Positions 1-9,167 of a stretch of DNA of 64,000 nucleotides are shown here, in pieces. This DNA is from Rhizobium sp. ACO-34A (lineage in GTDB: Bacteria > Pseudomonadota > Alphaproteobacteria > Rhizobiales > Rhizobiaceae): assembly GCA_002600635.1 (NCBI GenBank), contig CP021371.1, positions 1,429,001 through 1,493,000 on the forward strand. The letters run 5' to 3'. Numbering within the stretch: position 1 is the stretch's first letter; every line of letters begins with the position of its first letter. Under the pieces are notes generated by a model. That model was not told the DNA's origin. It worked only from the letters and a program-made list of their open reading frames with translations, and ran no database searches. Both the position numbers and the translations under genes were made by a program.

Positions 1-936
1 AGCTTTGCCGTTGCCTTCGGTTTCGTCGCCGCCAATGCGCTCTGGTACCAGCCGGGCCGCCATCCGTCGCCGATCTTCCGCACCCGTGACGCCGCCGATT
101 TCAATGCGCTTGCCGGCGTCGCCCGCAATCCCATGCAGGAGCAGGATCCGGGCAATACCACCACGTTCAAGATCGAGCGCGCACCCGCCGAGGGCGAACA
201 GCCGCCAGCCGATGCCGAACCCGTCCAGCAGGCCCAGGCACCACTGCCGAGCGGCGATCTCGATGGCGATGGCGTGAGCGAGCTTGCGGTCGCGGTGCAG
301 ACAGAGCTTTCCCGCCGCGGCCTTTATGCCGGCGATCCCGATGGCGTGATCGGGCCGCAGACGGAAGCGGCCATTTCCCTTTTCCAGAAGTCCGTCGGCA
401 TGGAGCCGAGCGGCCTCGTCAGCGACGAGCTGCTGGCGGCTCTCCGGGTCGACAACAGCGCCACGGCCGCCGTGCCGAAACAGCGCCCCCCGGCAGATGT
501 CTCGTCGGCGCAGGCGACGAAAGACCCGGTTGCCGCCGCCATCCGCAGCGCCGAGAAGGTCGTGACCACCGCGCCGACCCGGCCCGTGGCAAAACCCGAA
601 ACGGCACGGGCGATCCAGCCGAAGCCGGTCCAGCCCAGACCCGCCCCGCTCAATTCGGAAAGACCGACACCGCCGGCCGCCATTCCGGCATCCGCCGATG
701 CCAACGACGCCGAAGCTCTGCCCGCGGCGCTCACCGATGCGCCGGATCCGGGGCTCGTCATGGAAATCCAGCGCGGCCTTTCCAACATCGCCTATACCGA
801 TGTCAGCATCGACGGCGTTGCCGGCGATCAGACCCGTGCCGCGATCCGCCGTTTCCAGCGTCATTACCGCCTGCCGGAAAACGGCGAGCCGAACGCCGCG
901 GTCCTGAAAAAGCTCAAGGATATCGGCGCTCTCTAG
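1..936 (+). CDS. Peptidoglycan-binding domain protein, 5' end missing
   Basis: The open frame enters from the window edge and ends at TAG 934-936, so the N-terminus is missing. The first residues (SFAVAFGFVAANALWY) look like the end of a membrane helix, which suggests an inner-membrane-anchored protein with a periplasmic body. Two PG_binding_1 repeats are visible. One spans about 290-460 (VQTELSRRGLYAGDPDGVIG then QTEAAISLFQ); the other is C-terminal at about 765-930 (IQRGLSNIAYTDVSIDGVAG then QTRAAIRRFQ). They are joined by a Pro/Ala-rich linker. Such repeats bind cell-wall peptidoglycan; no catalytic domain is visible in the part present. A palindromic repeat follows the stop codon at once. 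Confidence 0.8.
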   Translation, partial: SFAVAFGFVAANALWYQPGRHPSPIFRTRDAADFNALAGVARNPMQEQDPGNTTTFKIERAPAEGEQPPADAEPVQQAQAPLPSGDLDGDGVSELAVAVQTELSRRGLYAGDPDGVIGPQTEAAISLFQKSVGMEPSGLVSDELLAALRVDNSATAAVPKQRPPADVSSAQATKDPVAAAIRSAEKVVTTAPTRPVAKPETARAIQPKPVQPRPAPLNSERPTPPAAIPASADANDAEALPAALTDAPDPGLVMEIQRGLSNIAYTDVSIDGVAGDQTRAAIRRFQRHYRLPENGEPNAAVLKKLKDIGAL

Positions 937-1030
937 AGCATTGCCAGCAAAAGCGTGTCGCGGTTTTGCGTACGGAAATGCGTAGAAACGAGAAGGTAGC
1001 GGGTTTTCGCGATTCGGAGAAAAGCGGAAA
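937..1030. repeat. Dispersed palindromic repeat (GCAAAAG...CGGTTTTGCG type)
   Basis: Starts AGAGCATTGCCAGCAAAAG and continues CGCGGTTTTGCGTACGG. It is one member of a repeat family seen again near 12570-12657, 17403-17501, 22736-22795, 26596-26700 and 59090-59275. The core pairs GCAAAA(G) with (G)TTTTGC. It lies directly after a stop codon, so it may also serve as a 3' end. Confidence 0.75.
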
Positions 1031-1163
1031 CTCTCCAAGAAGAGCCTCATAAGCCGGAATAGCCCTTTGTCGCGCTTTGGTTGTGAGGCGGCCGCTCCTG
1101 CACATCTTTGCGAATCCTTAACCGCCGCCGCTGATACTGCCAGCGGGTTGGAGGACTCGCCGC

Positions 1164-2612
1164 ATGAACGCCGTGGAAAGATTGTTGCCGGAGGAGGAAA
1201 ACTCCCCGACCGGCTCGCCGCTTGTTGATGCCGATACGCTGCGCAGCATCATCGGAAAACTGGCCCACGAGGCCTCGACGCTCGGCGTCGATCTGGTCGA
1301 TATCGCCGGTGCCATTCAGGACGTCGCGGCGATGTCGAAACGACATTCCGGCATGTTCAACACGGTCACCAGCACGGCGCTTGCCATTGCCGAAACCAAC
1401 AAGGACGTCGCCCAGTCGCTCCGTTCGACCGATGAGACGGCGGCCGGCGCCCGCCAGATGCTGGGAGACTCGGCAAGCCGCCTTGCCGGTGCCGTCGACA
1501 AGATAGACCGCATGGTCGCGGCCTCCAGGGAGATTTCCGGCGAGATCGGCGCTTTCGCCGTGTCGCTTTCCAATGTCGATACGGTGGCCGAGGAGATCGG
1601 CTCGATCGCCCGCCAGACCAATCTTCTGGCCCTGAACGCGGCAATCGAGGCGGCCCGCGCCGGCGAGGCCGGCAAGGGTTTTGCCGTGGTTGCCGCCGAA
1701 ATCCGGGCGCTGTCGCTGCAGACCTCGCAGGCGACAGGCTCGATCCAGGCGATCCTGAGCGAGATCCGCAACAAGATCGCCAAGCTTTCCGAGGCGGGCA
1801 GGGGGGCCAGCGAAAGCGCGCTCGGCGTGCGCGATACTTCCCAGGCGATGAACCAGTCCTTCGGAGCGATGGAAGAGGTCATTACCCGTATTCTCGACGG
1901 CTCCTCGGTCATGGCGAGAACCACGGAGACGGTCGAGCGGCAATGCGCCGATTTCGTCCGCACCCTCGGCGGCATGGCGGCCGAGGTCCAGCATTCCGAC
2001 ACCGCCCTGCAGAATGCCGCGGTTCGCGTCGACAAGGTGGTCAATCTTTCCGAGACCCTGATCCAGCTCACTGCCAGCGCCGGCATCGAGACGGAGGACA
2101 GCCACTGGATCGAGACGGCCTGCGATGTCGCCGCCGCGATTTCCGCCGCCTTCCGGCAGGGCGTCGACAGCGGTCGCATCGGCATGACCGCCCTGTTCGA
2201 CCAGAACTACCGGCCGATAGCGGGCACCGATCCCGTGCAGATGCTGGCCGCCTTCACGGAATTTACCGATCAGGTCCTGCCGCCGATCCTTGAGCCGGTG
2301 CTTTCACTTTCCGACCATATCGGCTTCTGCGCGGCGGTGGACACCAACGGCTACCTGCCGACCCATAACCGGAAATTCTCCCAACCCCAGCGCCCCGGCG
2401 ATCCCGTGTGGAACACCGCCAACTGCCGCAACCGCCGCATCTTCAACGACCGCGTCGGCCTCGCCGCGGGCCGCTCGACGGCCCCCTTCCTCGTCCAGAC
2501 CTACCGCCGCGACATGGGCGGCGGCAATTTCGTGGTGATGAAGGACATCTCCGCCCCCATCACCGTCTCCGGCCGCCACTGGGGCGGGTTGCGGCTGGCG
2601 ATCCGGGTTTAG
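1164..2612 (+). CDS. Soluble methyl-accepting chemotaxis protein
   Basis: 482 residues with no transmembrane segment, so probably a cytoplasmic receptor. The conserved MCP signalling hairpin tip is at about residues 142-185 ([20 protein letters not shown], then [14 protein letters not shown]), the part that docks CheA/CheW. N-terminal residues 20-140 look helical. The C-terminal ~130 residues form a separate domain ([19 protein letters not shown], then [17 protein letters not shown], then GGLRLA) of the Cache/PAS-like kind that usually senses a ligand. Having the sensor after the signalling tip is an unusual order for an MCP. The ATG at 1164 was chosen because coding potential begins there. 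It stands alone, followed by repeats. Confidence 0.85.
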   Translation: MNAVERLLPEEENSPTGSPLVDADTLRSIIGKLAHEASTLGVDLVDIAGAIQDVAAMSKRHSGMFNTVTSTALAIAETNKDVAQSLRSTDETAAGARQMLGDSASRLAGAVDKIDRMVAASREISGEIGAFAVSLSNVDTVAEEIGSIARQTNLLALNAAIEAARAGEAGKGFAVVAAEIRALSLQTSQATGSIQAILSEIRNKIAKLSEAGRGASESALGVRDTSQAMNQSFGAMEEVITRILDGSSVMARTTETVERQCADFVRTLGGMAAEVQHSDTALQNAAVRVDKVVNLSETLIQLTASAGIETEDSHWIETACDVAAAISAAFRQGVDSGRIGMTALFDQNYRPIAGTDPVQMLAAFTEFTDQVLPPILEPVLSLSDHIGFCAAVDTNGYLPTHNRKFSQPQRPGDPVWNTANCRNRRIFNDRVGLAAGRSTAPFLVQTYRRDMGGGNFVVMKDISAPITVSGRHWGGLRLAIRV

Positions 2613-3153
2613 CACGCTTTTGGTGGGGAGGCCGTGGCTGGACGGTAGATAGTTGCAAAGGAACCGGAAGCGTTCGTGGTCACCCCCCTCTGGCCTGCCG
2701 GCCATCTCCCCCTCAAGGGGGGAGATCGGCAGAACGGTTGATCTTTCGCCTCTTCAACGGGAAGATCGGCAAAACGGCTAGCTTCGTGCGCCTTGGGATC
2801 CCTCCTTCGCCCTTCCTCCATCAGCGTTTCGCGGCAGGCAGGAATTCGAGAGCATCTGCGCCTGAGGTGAAGCTGGCGGGCCCCGATCCGATCTCCCCCC
2901 TTGAGGGGGAGATGCCCGGCAGGGCAGAGGGGGGTAACCCGAAACACTACGGTTAGATCTCCCGAATCCAGTCCCTGAGCCTCGCGCGTTGCCACGACAT
3001 CCCACCATCTTGGCGTGTTGCCACGACACCCCGTCATCCTCGGGCCTGTCCCGAGGATCTGCCATCGCCAACCAAGCATCGGCTCCGTATCGAAGCGAAT
3101 TCTGACAATCGCAGCCAATGCCCGGACAAGTCCGACCACGACGACGCCAAGAC
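2613..3153. repeat. Intergenic repeat mosaic
   Basis: No gene is supported here. At 2678-2735 lies CACCCCCCTCTGGCCTGCCG followed by a CTCCCCCTCAAGGGGGGAG hairpin. At 2885-2945 the same unit is inverted (CTCCCCCCTTGAGGGGGAG, then GGCAGGGCAGAGGGGGGTAA). A different unit follows at 3030-3065 (CATCCTCGGGCCTGTCCCGA). The two facing copies enclose about 150 bp. Open frames across this DNA are repeat-derived shadows. Confidence 0.75.
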
Positions 3154-4956
3154 CTAAGCCGCCAGGCTCCGCATATAGGCCCGCCAGCCGCCATGGGCGG
3201 TGATGTTTTCCGAGCCGGCGAGTGCAACCGGCTCCACGAGGAAGCCCTTGGCCGTGGTGCCGTCGGCAAGTTCGATGGTGCCGATGCCGAGAGGGGCGGG
3301 GATCGCCGCCACGAAGCGTCCGAAGGCGTCCGGCGTCAGGTGCCAGACTTCCACGTCGATCATGCTGCAATCGTTGCCCGAGGAGCGCACGAGCCCCGGC
3401 TTTGGCGGCTTTGTACCGGCAAGAGCGTAGAGTTCGTAGGACCGGGCCGTCTGCGTCGCGCGGGAGAATTCAGCACCGAGGTTCTTGAGTTCGCCGTTGA
3501 GCGGCATGCCCGAGAGATGCGCGCCGACGACCACCAGTTCGATCAGTTCCTCCATAAGCGAGGGGGAGGCAGTGGAGCGCTCCGGCTGCGGCCAGCCGGT
3601 GGCGCCGAGCGTCAGCCCGGTCTTGGCGTGCAGGTCGGCGGCAAGCGATGCCGTGAGCCCGTCCTTGCCGGCGGGGGCGAGCAAGGTGACGCTCGCCGGC
3701 AGGCCGTCGCCGCGCGTGCCGGTCGGCACGGCGATGCCGCACATGTCGATGAGGTTGACGAAGTTGGTGTAGGTGCCAAGCCGGGAATTCTCGCGGATCG
3801 GCTCGGCCTCGAGGGCGGCGCGGGTGTAGTGCGTCGGGGCGGTCGGTACGCAGAACAGGTCGACCGACGCGATGACAGGCTCAAGCTTCCGCTTGTAGGC
3901 CTGCAACTGGTAGAAACCGTTGAAGGCATCCGCCGCCGAAAGCGTCTTTGCCCCGCCATAGATCTTGCGGGTCACGGGGTGGAAGCTTTCCTCATGAGCG
4001 TCGAAGAAGTCCTTCACCGCCGCATAGCGCTCCGCTACCCATGCGCCCTCATAGAGCAGGTTGGCGACGGCGTAGAAATCGCCAAACGGGATCTCGACGA
4101 GCCGGTGGCCCATGGCGGAAAGACTGGCCAGCGCTTCCTGATAGGCTTCTCGCATCAACGTATCGCCGAAGAACTGCCTGTCTTCAGGAGCAGGAACGCC
4201 GATGGTCAGGACTGGCGGTGTCACGCCATAGCTTGCCGAGGCGAAGGCGCGGGAATAGGCGTCCGTCTCGTCGGGCTTTGCCGCCACCTCGAACACCCGC
4301 CACGCATCGTCCACCGTCAGCGCGAAGACCGAAACGCAATCGAGCGTGCGGCAGGCGGGAATGACGCCGGTCGTGGAAAGCGCCCCGACGCTCGGCTTCA
4401 GGCCGACGATGTTGTTGAGGCCCGCGGGGATGCGGCCGGAACCCGCGGTGTCGGTGCCGAGCGCGAAGGACACGATGCCGCGCGCCGTCGCCACTGCCGA
4501 ACCGGAACTGGAACCGCCCGGCACCAGCGCCGGATCGATGGCGTTGCGCGGGATCGGGTAGGGGCTGCGCACCCCGACGAGGCCGGTCGCGAACTGGTCG
4601 AGATTGGTCTTGCCGATGACGATTGCGCCGGCGGCTTTCAGGAGCGCCACCACGGTCGCATCCTTTGCCGGCATATAGGCATAATCCGGGCAGGCGGCGG
4701 TGGTCGGCATGCCCGCGACATCGATATTGTCCTTCACCGCGAAAGGTATGCCCCAGAGCGGTTTGGCGACGGGATCGAACACGCCGAGTTTTGCGGCTTC
4801 CGCCGTCAGCGTTTCGCGGCTGGCAAGATGGATGAAGATGCCGGGATCGTCGGCCACGGCAAGGCGGGCGAGCGCGGTGTCGATCATCGCTTCCGGGGGC
4901 CAGCCGGCGGCATAGGCCGCGTGCAGCCAGGCGATGTCGAATGCCTGATCAATCAT
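3154..4956 (-). CDS. atzF: Allophanate hydrolase (AtzF type)
   Basis: 600 residues, the usual AtzF length. It is an amidase-signature enzyme that splits allophanate, the product of biuret hydrolysis, to ammonia and CO2 in the cytoplasm. The Ser-cisSer-Lys triad is visible: K75 in FAVKDN, S150 in VPGGSSSGSA and S173 in GTDTAGSGR. A C-terminal domain of about 150 residues follows (from ELIELVVVGAHLSGMPLNGE), as in AtzF. It is the last gene of the biuret operon, starting 3 nt after the cupin stop. Together with biuH it completes the route from biuret to ammonia. A general amidase is the only realistic alternative; the context argues against that. Confidence 0.92.
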   Translation of the reverse strand: MIDQAFDIAWLHAAYAAGWPPEAMIDTALARLAVADDPGIFIHLASRETLTAEAAKLGVFDPVAKPLWGIPFAVKDNIDVAGMPTTAACPDYAYMPAKDATVVALLKAAGAIVIGKTNLDQFATGLVGVRSPYPIPRNAIDPALVPGGSSSGSAVATARGIVSFALGTDTAGSGRIPAGLNNIVGLKPSVGALSTTGVIPACRTLDCVSVFALTVDDAWRVFEVAAKPDETDAYSRAFASASYGVTPPVLTIGVPAPEDRQFFGDTLMREAYQEALASLSAMGHRLVEIPFGDFYAVANLLYEGAWVAERYAAVKDFFDAHEESFHPVTRKIYGGAKTLSAADAFNGFYQLQAYKRKLEPVIASVDLFCVPTAPTHYTRAALEAEPIRENSRLGTYTNFVNLIDMCGIAVPTGTRGDGLPASVTLLAPAGKDGLTASLAADLHAKTGLTLGATGWPQPERSTASPSLMEELIELVVVGAHLSGMPLNGELKNLGAEFSRATQTARSYELYALAGTKPPKPGLVRSSGNDCSMIDVEVWHLTPDAFGRFVAAIPAPLGIGTIELADGTTAKGFLVEPVALAGSENITAHGGWRAYMRSLAA

Positions 4957-4959
4957 GTC

Positions 4960-5304
4960 TTATTCTCCGAGAATTGTAACCGGCCGATCCCACTGGATCA
5001 GCACGACGCAGCCGGTGTCGCTCCAGACGGAATGTTCCGTGCCCGGCGCGTTGACGACGTAACAGCCAACGCCATAGTCGCCGGCCTCGTCCGATTGCGT
5101 GCCCTGCAACACCAGAATGGTCTCCAGCCCTTCGTGCCGGTGCCGGGGCACGGCGGCCCCCGCCTCGTATTTGAGCAGCGCCACACCCGGCTGGTCGGCA
5201 TCGAAGCGCCGGATCCAGTGGATGGTCACGCCCTCGCGGAATGGGCCGAATTCCAGATCCTTCCAGCCGCCGGAAGGGAGGCTTTCGCGTGTCGTTTCAG
5301 GCAT
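4960..5304 (-). CDS. Small cupin-domain protein
   Basis: 114 residues from the ATG at 5304, which overlaps the upstream stop as ATGCCTGA and has GGAGG 8 nt before it; a longer frame to 5331 is less likely. This is a single cupin barrel with metal-ligand pattern [16 protein letters not shown] and [12 protein letters not shown], resembling the ChrR-type cupin fold. No substrate can be assigned. Its place between the second cysteine hydrolase and allophanate hydrolase suggests a role in handling biuret/allophanate intermediates, or a sensory role, but that is inference only. Confidence 0.8.
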   Translation of the reverse strand: MPETTRESLPSGGWKDLEFGPFREGVTIHWIRRFDADQPGVALLKYEAGAAVPRHRHEGLETILVLQGTQSDEAGDYGVGCYVVNAPGTEHSVWSDTGCVVLIQWDRPVTILGE

Positions 5305-5965
5305 GGGGCAGCACCTCCAGGAGATCGTCAAGTTTCGCCGTCCAGCCGACGATCCCGCCCTGCGCGCGGATCATGTCGAGCGTTGCCGCCTTGAAGTGCG
5401 GGAAGTAGCTGGCCGTCGCCTCCTCGATGATGAGGCATTCATAGCCCCGGTCATTGGCTTCGCGCATGGTGGTCTGCACGCAGACCTCCGTGGTCACGCC
5501 GGCAAAGACCAGCTGGCGGATGCCCTTTGCCTTCAGTTCGTCGCCGAGCGGAGTGGCGTAGAAAGCGCCCTTGCCGGGCTTTTCGATCACCAGTTCGCCG
5601 TCGATGGGCGCGACGTCGGGCAGGATGGAGGTGCCGGGTTCCCCGGCGATCAGGATGCGGCCCATGGGTCCCACGTCGCCGATCCTGAGCTTCGGGTTGC
5701 CGCGGTTCTGCTTGGCCGGCGGCAGGTCGGAAAGGTCGGGGTTGTGGCATTCCATGGTGTGGATCACCGGCAGACCGGCATCGCGGAAGCCCTCGATCAG
5801 CCGTTTGACGTCGGGCACGATGCCCGCGACCAGACTGACGTCGTTGCCGAGGCTTTCGCCGAAGCCGCCGGGTTCGGTGAAGTCGCGCTGCATGTCGATG
5901 ACGATGAGCGCGACCGCATTGCGGTCGAGAGGGAAGGGGAAGGGAAGCGCCTTGATATCCGCCAT
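5297..5965 (-). CDS. Isochorismatase-like cysteine hydrolase (possible triuret hydrolase)
   Basis: 222 residues from ATG 5965 (TGATG overlap with the transporter ATPase stop). The catalytic triad of the isochorismatase-like hydrolases is complete: D24 in VIDMQRDF, K129 in EKPGKGAF and C162 in TEVCVQTT. It shares the [20 protein letters not shown] region pattern with the BiuH encoded two genes upstream, yet differs in N-terminal length and in pocket residues. A triuret hydrolase (TrtA) from the same superfamily is known in herbaspirilla and rhizobia, and this paralogue in a biuret operon is a good candidate for it. Another ureido or amide substrate remains possible. Confidence 0.75.
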   Translation of the reverse strand: MADIKALPFPFPLDRNAVALIVIDMQRDFTEPGGFGESLGNDVSLVAGIVPDVKRLIEGFRDAGLPVIHTMECHNPDLSDLPPAKQNRGNPKLRIGDVGPMGRILIAGEPGTSILPDVAPIDGELVIEKPGKGAFYATPLGDELKAKGIRQLVFAGVTTEVCVQTTMREANDRGYECLIIEEATASYFPHFKAATLDMIRAQGGIVGWTAKLDDLLEVLPHA

Positions 5966-7512
5966 CAATGATGACCTGCCATATGGGCGCCGATGACGGA
6001 GATATCCGCCTCGCGCGCAGGGGTTTCGTAGACGAGCCTGCCCTCGGACATGACGAGGATACGGTCGGACATTTCCATCAGTTCGTCGAGGTCCTCGGAG
6101 ATCAGCAGCACCGCCGTCCCGCCGTTACGCGCCTTCATGATGCGGGAACGGATTTCCGCGACCGCCGAGAAATCGAGGCCGAAGCAGGGGTTGGAGACGA
6201 TCAGCAGATCGACCTCGCCGGTGAGTTCCCGGGCCAGCACCGCGCGCTGCACGTTGCCGCCGGAAAGCGAGGCGATGGGTGACGAGGGCGAGGCGGTCTT
6301 GACCTTGAAATCGGCGATCAGCGAGCTGCCGCGCTTGCGCATGCCGCCGCGGTCGAGCCAGAAGCTCGGCTTGCCTGCCGGCTTCACGTCGAAGGAGCGG
6401 AAGGCGAGGTTTTCCGTCACCGTCATCTTCGGCGCGCAGGCATTCTGCAACGGCTCCTCGGGAATGAAGCGCACGTTGTTTTCCCGGGTTTCCTCCCGCG
6501 TCGCGCCATAGGGCTTGCCCTTGACCACGACTTCGCCCGTATCGGTCGGCCGCTGGCCCGCGAGAATTTCGGAAAGCTCCTTCTGGCCGTTGCCGGAAAT
6601 GCCGGCAATGCCGACGATCTCGCCGGAGCGCACCACCAGTTTCTCGATGTCGATGGTCGTCAGGCCGGTGCGATCCGGGGCCTTGACGTTTTCCAGCCCG
6701 AGAACCGGCGAGGCGTCGTCGGCCACCGGCAGGCGGGTGTCGAGTTCGGCGAGCTTCACGTCGCCGATCATCATTGCCGCCATGTCCTTGGTGCCAAGTT
6801 CCGATGTCTTGCCGCCGCCGGTCAGCTTGCCCTTGCGCAGCACGGTGACGGCATCGGCGAACTTGGTGACCTCGTGGAACTTGTGGGAGATCATCAGCAC
6901 GGTCAGCTCGCCGCGCTCCGTCATCCCGCGCACCAGCCCCAGCATGTCGTCGGCCTCGCCGGGGGTGAGGACCGAGGTCGGCTCGTCGAGCACGAGAAAG
7001 CGCCGGCCGAGATAGAGCTGCTTGATGATTTCGAGCTTCTGCTTCTCGCCTGCCGCAAGCTCGCTCACCGGACGGTCGAGCGGAATGTCGAAGGGCATGG
7101 TTTCCATGAAGGCGGCGAGCGCCCGTTTTTCCTTCGCCCAGTTGAGCACGGAGGGCACGTCGGCGCGGCTGATGACGAGGTTTTCCGCCCCCGTCAGCGA
7201 CGGGACGAGGGTGAAGTGCTGGTAGACCATGCCGAGCCCGAGCGCTGCCGCATCGCGCGGCGAGGCGACGGCGACTTCGCGCCCGTCGACCATCAATTGA
7301 CCGGAGGTCTGGCGGTAGAAGCCCATGATGCATTTGACCAGTGTCGACTTGCCGGCGCCGTTTTCGCCGAGAAGTGCGTGGAAGGAGCCGGGCTCGACCT
7401 TGATCGAGACATGGTCCAGCGCCGTGAACGAGCCGAAACGCATCGTCATGTCGACGGTTTCGACGCCGACGGCGGGGATGCTCTTCTGGGGAGGGATCTC
7501 GCCGATGATCAT
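5965..7512 (-). CDS. ABC transporter ATP-binding protein, two nucleotide-binding domains
   Basis: 515 residues from the ATG at 7512, which overlaps the biuH stop as ATGA; the open frame extends to 7644, but that part is biuH in another frame. The first domain has Walker A GENGAGKS, signature [10 protein letters not shown] and Walker [12 protein letters not shown]. The second has no clean Walker A, signature [11 protein letters not shown] and a degenerate Walker B ([13 protein letters not shown]). This tandem layout with a weakened second site is typical of ATPases serving BMP/nucleoside-type permeases. It energises import with the two permeases and binding protein encoded upstream in the same operon. 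Confidence 0.9.
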   Translation of the reverse strand: MIIGEIPPQKSIPAVGVETVDMTMRFGSFTALDHVSIKVEPGSFHALLGENGAGKSTLVKCIMGFYRQTSGQLMVDGREVAVASPRDAAALGLGMVYQHFTLVPSLTGAENLVISRADVPSVLNWAKEKRALAAFMETMPFDIPLDRPVSELAAGEKQKLEIIKQLYLGRRFLVLDEPTSVLTPGEADDMLGLVRGMTERGELTVLMISHKFHEVTKFADAVTVLRKGKLTGGGKTSELGTKDMAAMMIGDVKLAELDTRLPVADDASPVLGLENVKAPDRTGLTTIDIEKLVVRSGEIVGIAGISGNGQKELSEILAGQRPTDTGEVVVKGKPYGATREETRENNVRFIPEEPLQNACAPKMTVTENLAFRSFDVKPAGKPSFWLDRGGMRKRGSSLIADFKVKTASPSSPIASLSGGNVQRAVLARELTGEVDLLIVSNPCFGLDFSAVAEIRSRIMKARNGGTAVLLISEDLDELMEMSDRILVMSEGRLVYETPAREADISVIGAHMAGHH

Positions 7513-8225
7513 GGCAGCTGGCTCACGAGGGTTTCGGAATTGGAGACGGAGCCGAACACGCCGCCCTGCATCTTGACCATCTTGATTGCCGCCAGATGGT
7601 TGCCGTAGTCGGTCGCCCCGCAGCAGTCTTCCAGCATCAGGCATTCGAAGCCGCGGTCATTGGCTTCCCGCATGGTGGTGGAAACGCAGACATCGGTGGT
7701 GATGCCGGTCAGGATGATGTTCTCGATCCGCTTCTGGTTGAGAATGAGCTCGAGGTCGGTGGCGCAGAACGAGCCCTTGCCGGGCTTGTCGATGATGACT
7801 TCGCCTTCCAGCGGGTAGAGTTCGGGAATGATGTCCCAGCCCGGTTCGCCGCGGGTCAGGATGCGGCCGCAGGGGCCGGCGTCGCCGATGCCCGCGCCGA
7901 TGCGTTTCGAGCGCCACAGCTTGTTGGCGGGAAGATCGGCGAGATCGGGCCGGTGTCCCTCGCGGGTGTGGATGATGTGATAGCCCTTTGCGCGCATCGC
8001 CGCGAGAACCTTTTTGATCGGTTCGATCGGCGCCTGCACCAGCGACAGGTCATAGCCCATGTGGTCGACATAGCCGCCCTTGCCGCAGAAGTCGGTCTGC
8101 ATGTCGATGATGATGAGGGCGGTGTTGTCGGGGCGAAGCTTGCCGTTATACGGCCAGGGATAGGGATCGCCGTCGATGAAGCTCAGCGTTTCGGTGGCCG
8201 GGGAGATGGGAGACAGGCTGTTCAT
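7509..8225 (-). CDS. biuH: Biuret hydrolase
   Basis: 238 residues with GGAG upstream of ATG 8225. It is an isochorismatase-family cysteine hydrolase that converts biuret to allophanate and ammonia. The triad is D41 (IIIDMQTDF), K147 ([10 protein letters not shown]) and C180 ([15 protein letters not shown]). These are offset by five from the D36/K142/C175 I recall for Rhizobium leguminosarum BiuH. The N-terminal [14 protein letters not shown] segment and the C-terminal [20 protein letters not shown] are also features I associate with BiuH. Its operon partners, allophanate hydrolase and a small-molecule importer, agree. Confidence 0.92.
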   Translation of the reverse strand: MNSLSPISPATETLSFIDGDPYPWPYNGKLRPDNTALIIIDMQTDFCGKGGYVDHMGYDLSLVQAPIEPIKKVLAAMRAKGYHIIHTREGHRPDLADLPANKLWRSKRIGAGIGDAGPCGRILTRGEPGWDIIPELYPLEGEVIIDKPGKGSFCATDLELILNQKRIENIILTGITTDVCVSTTMREANDRGFECLMLEDCCGATDYGNHLAAIKMVKMQGGVFGSVSNSETLVSQLP

Positions 8226-8237
8226 GGGGCAGGGCTC

Positions 8238-9167
8238 CTATTTCGTGAGCGAAAGCGCGCCGGGAGCGCCGGCAAGCGAGCGCGTGGGCGAAGAGGTTGC
8301 GATCATGATGACGAGGGTCAGCACATAGGGTGCCGCATAAAAGAGGTAGTAGCCGGAGGTGACGCCGACCGATTGCAGGGCAGGGCCAAGCGCGCCCGCG
8401 CCGCCGAACAGCAGCGAGGCGAGAAGGCAGCCGATGGGGTTCCACCGGGCGAAGATCACCAGCGCCACAGCCATCAGGCCCTGTCCGGAGGAAATGCCCT
8501 CGTTCCACGAGCCGGGATAGAAGAGCGAGAGATAGGCACCGCCGACCGCCGCGAGCGCCCCGCCGATGGCGGTTGCCAGAAGGCGGATGGTATCCGGGTT
8601 GAGGCCCATGGCGCGGGCGGCATCCGAACTGTCGCCGACGACGCGGAGAATGAGGCCGATGCGGGTGTTGCGCAGGGCCCAGGTCAGGACGAAGGCGAGC
8701 CCGATGCCGATCAGGAACAGCACGTTGATGTTGAGCGCCGCCTGCACTTGCGGCACCGACGACCACGTGCCGAAGGGAATGGACGGCAGCTTGGGCGCTG
8801 CCGGCTGGATGAAGGGCTTGCCGAGAAAGAAGGCAAGCCCCACGCCGAACTGCATCATGGCGATGCCGATCGCGATGTCGTTGACCTTGGGAAACTTGCA
8901 GATGAAGCCGTGGATGAGGCCGAAGACGGAGCCCGCGACCATGGCCGCGAGAACGCCGAGCCATGGCGAACCGGTCATGACCGCCGTCCCGTAGGCCGCC
9001 ATCGCGCCGAATACCAGCGTTCCCTCGAGCCCGAGATTGATGCGGCCGGAGCGCTCGGTGATCATTTCCCCGAGGCTGACGAAGATGAAGGGCGTGGAGA
9101 CACGGATGGCGCCTGCGATGATCGCCAGCGGCACGCCCCAGAGGCCGATATCGGTTCCGTCCATCAT
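8238..9167 (-). CDS. ABC transporter permease (BMP/nucleoside type), second subunit
   Basis: 309 residues starting at ATG 9167, which overlaps the previous stop (ATGA); a second in-frame ATG follows at 9164. The frame is hydrophobic throughout, with about eight membrane segments. It has the family motif SLGEMITERSGRINLGLEG near the N-terminus and the EAA-like GDSSDAARAMGLNPDTIRLL cytoplasmic loop that contacts the ATPase. Pairs of unequal permeases of this class accompany BMP-type binding proteins. In this operon the substrate is most simply biuret or a related ureide. Confidence 0.88.
   Translation of the reverse strand: MMDGTDIGLWGVPLAIIAGAIRVSTPFIFVSLGEMITERSGRINLGLEGTLVFGAMAAYGTAVMTGSPWLGVLAAMVAGSVFGLIHGFICKFPKVNDIAIGIAMMQFGVGLAFFLGKPFIQPAAPKLPSIPFGTWSSVPQVQAALNINVLFLIGIGLAFVLTWALRNTRIGLILRVVGDSSDAARAMGLNPDTIRLLATAIGGALAAVGGAYLSLFYPGSWNEGISSGQGLMAVALVIFARWNPIGCLLASLLFGGAGALGPALQSVGVTSGYYLFYAAPYVLTLVIMIATSSPTRSLAGAPGALSLTK

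Noticed and set aside
937..1030. CRISPR array from the recurring GCAAAAG repeats
   Set aside because: Copies are dispersed, differ in spacing, lack regular spacers, and no cas genes are present; the tandem set at 59090 has no spacers.
3118..5394. 758-codon plus-strand frame across the biuret genes
   Set aside because: Shadow of atzF and the cupin; its translation has no domain and is rich in Arg, Gly and Ala as expected for the complement of GC-rich coding DNA.
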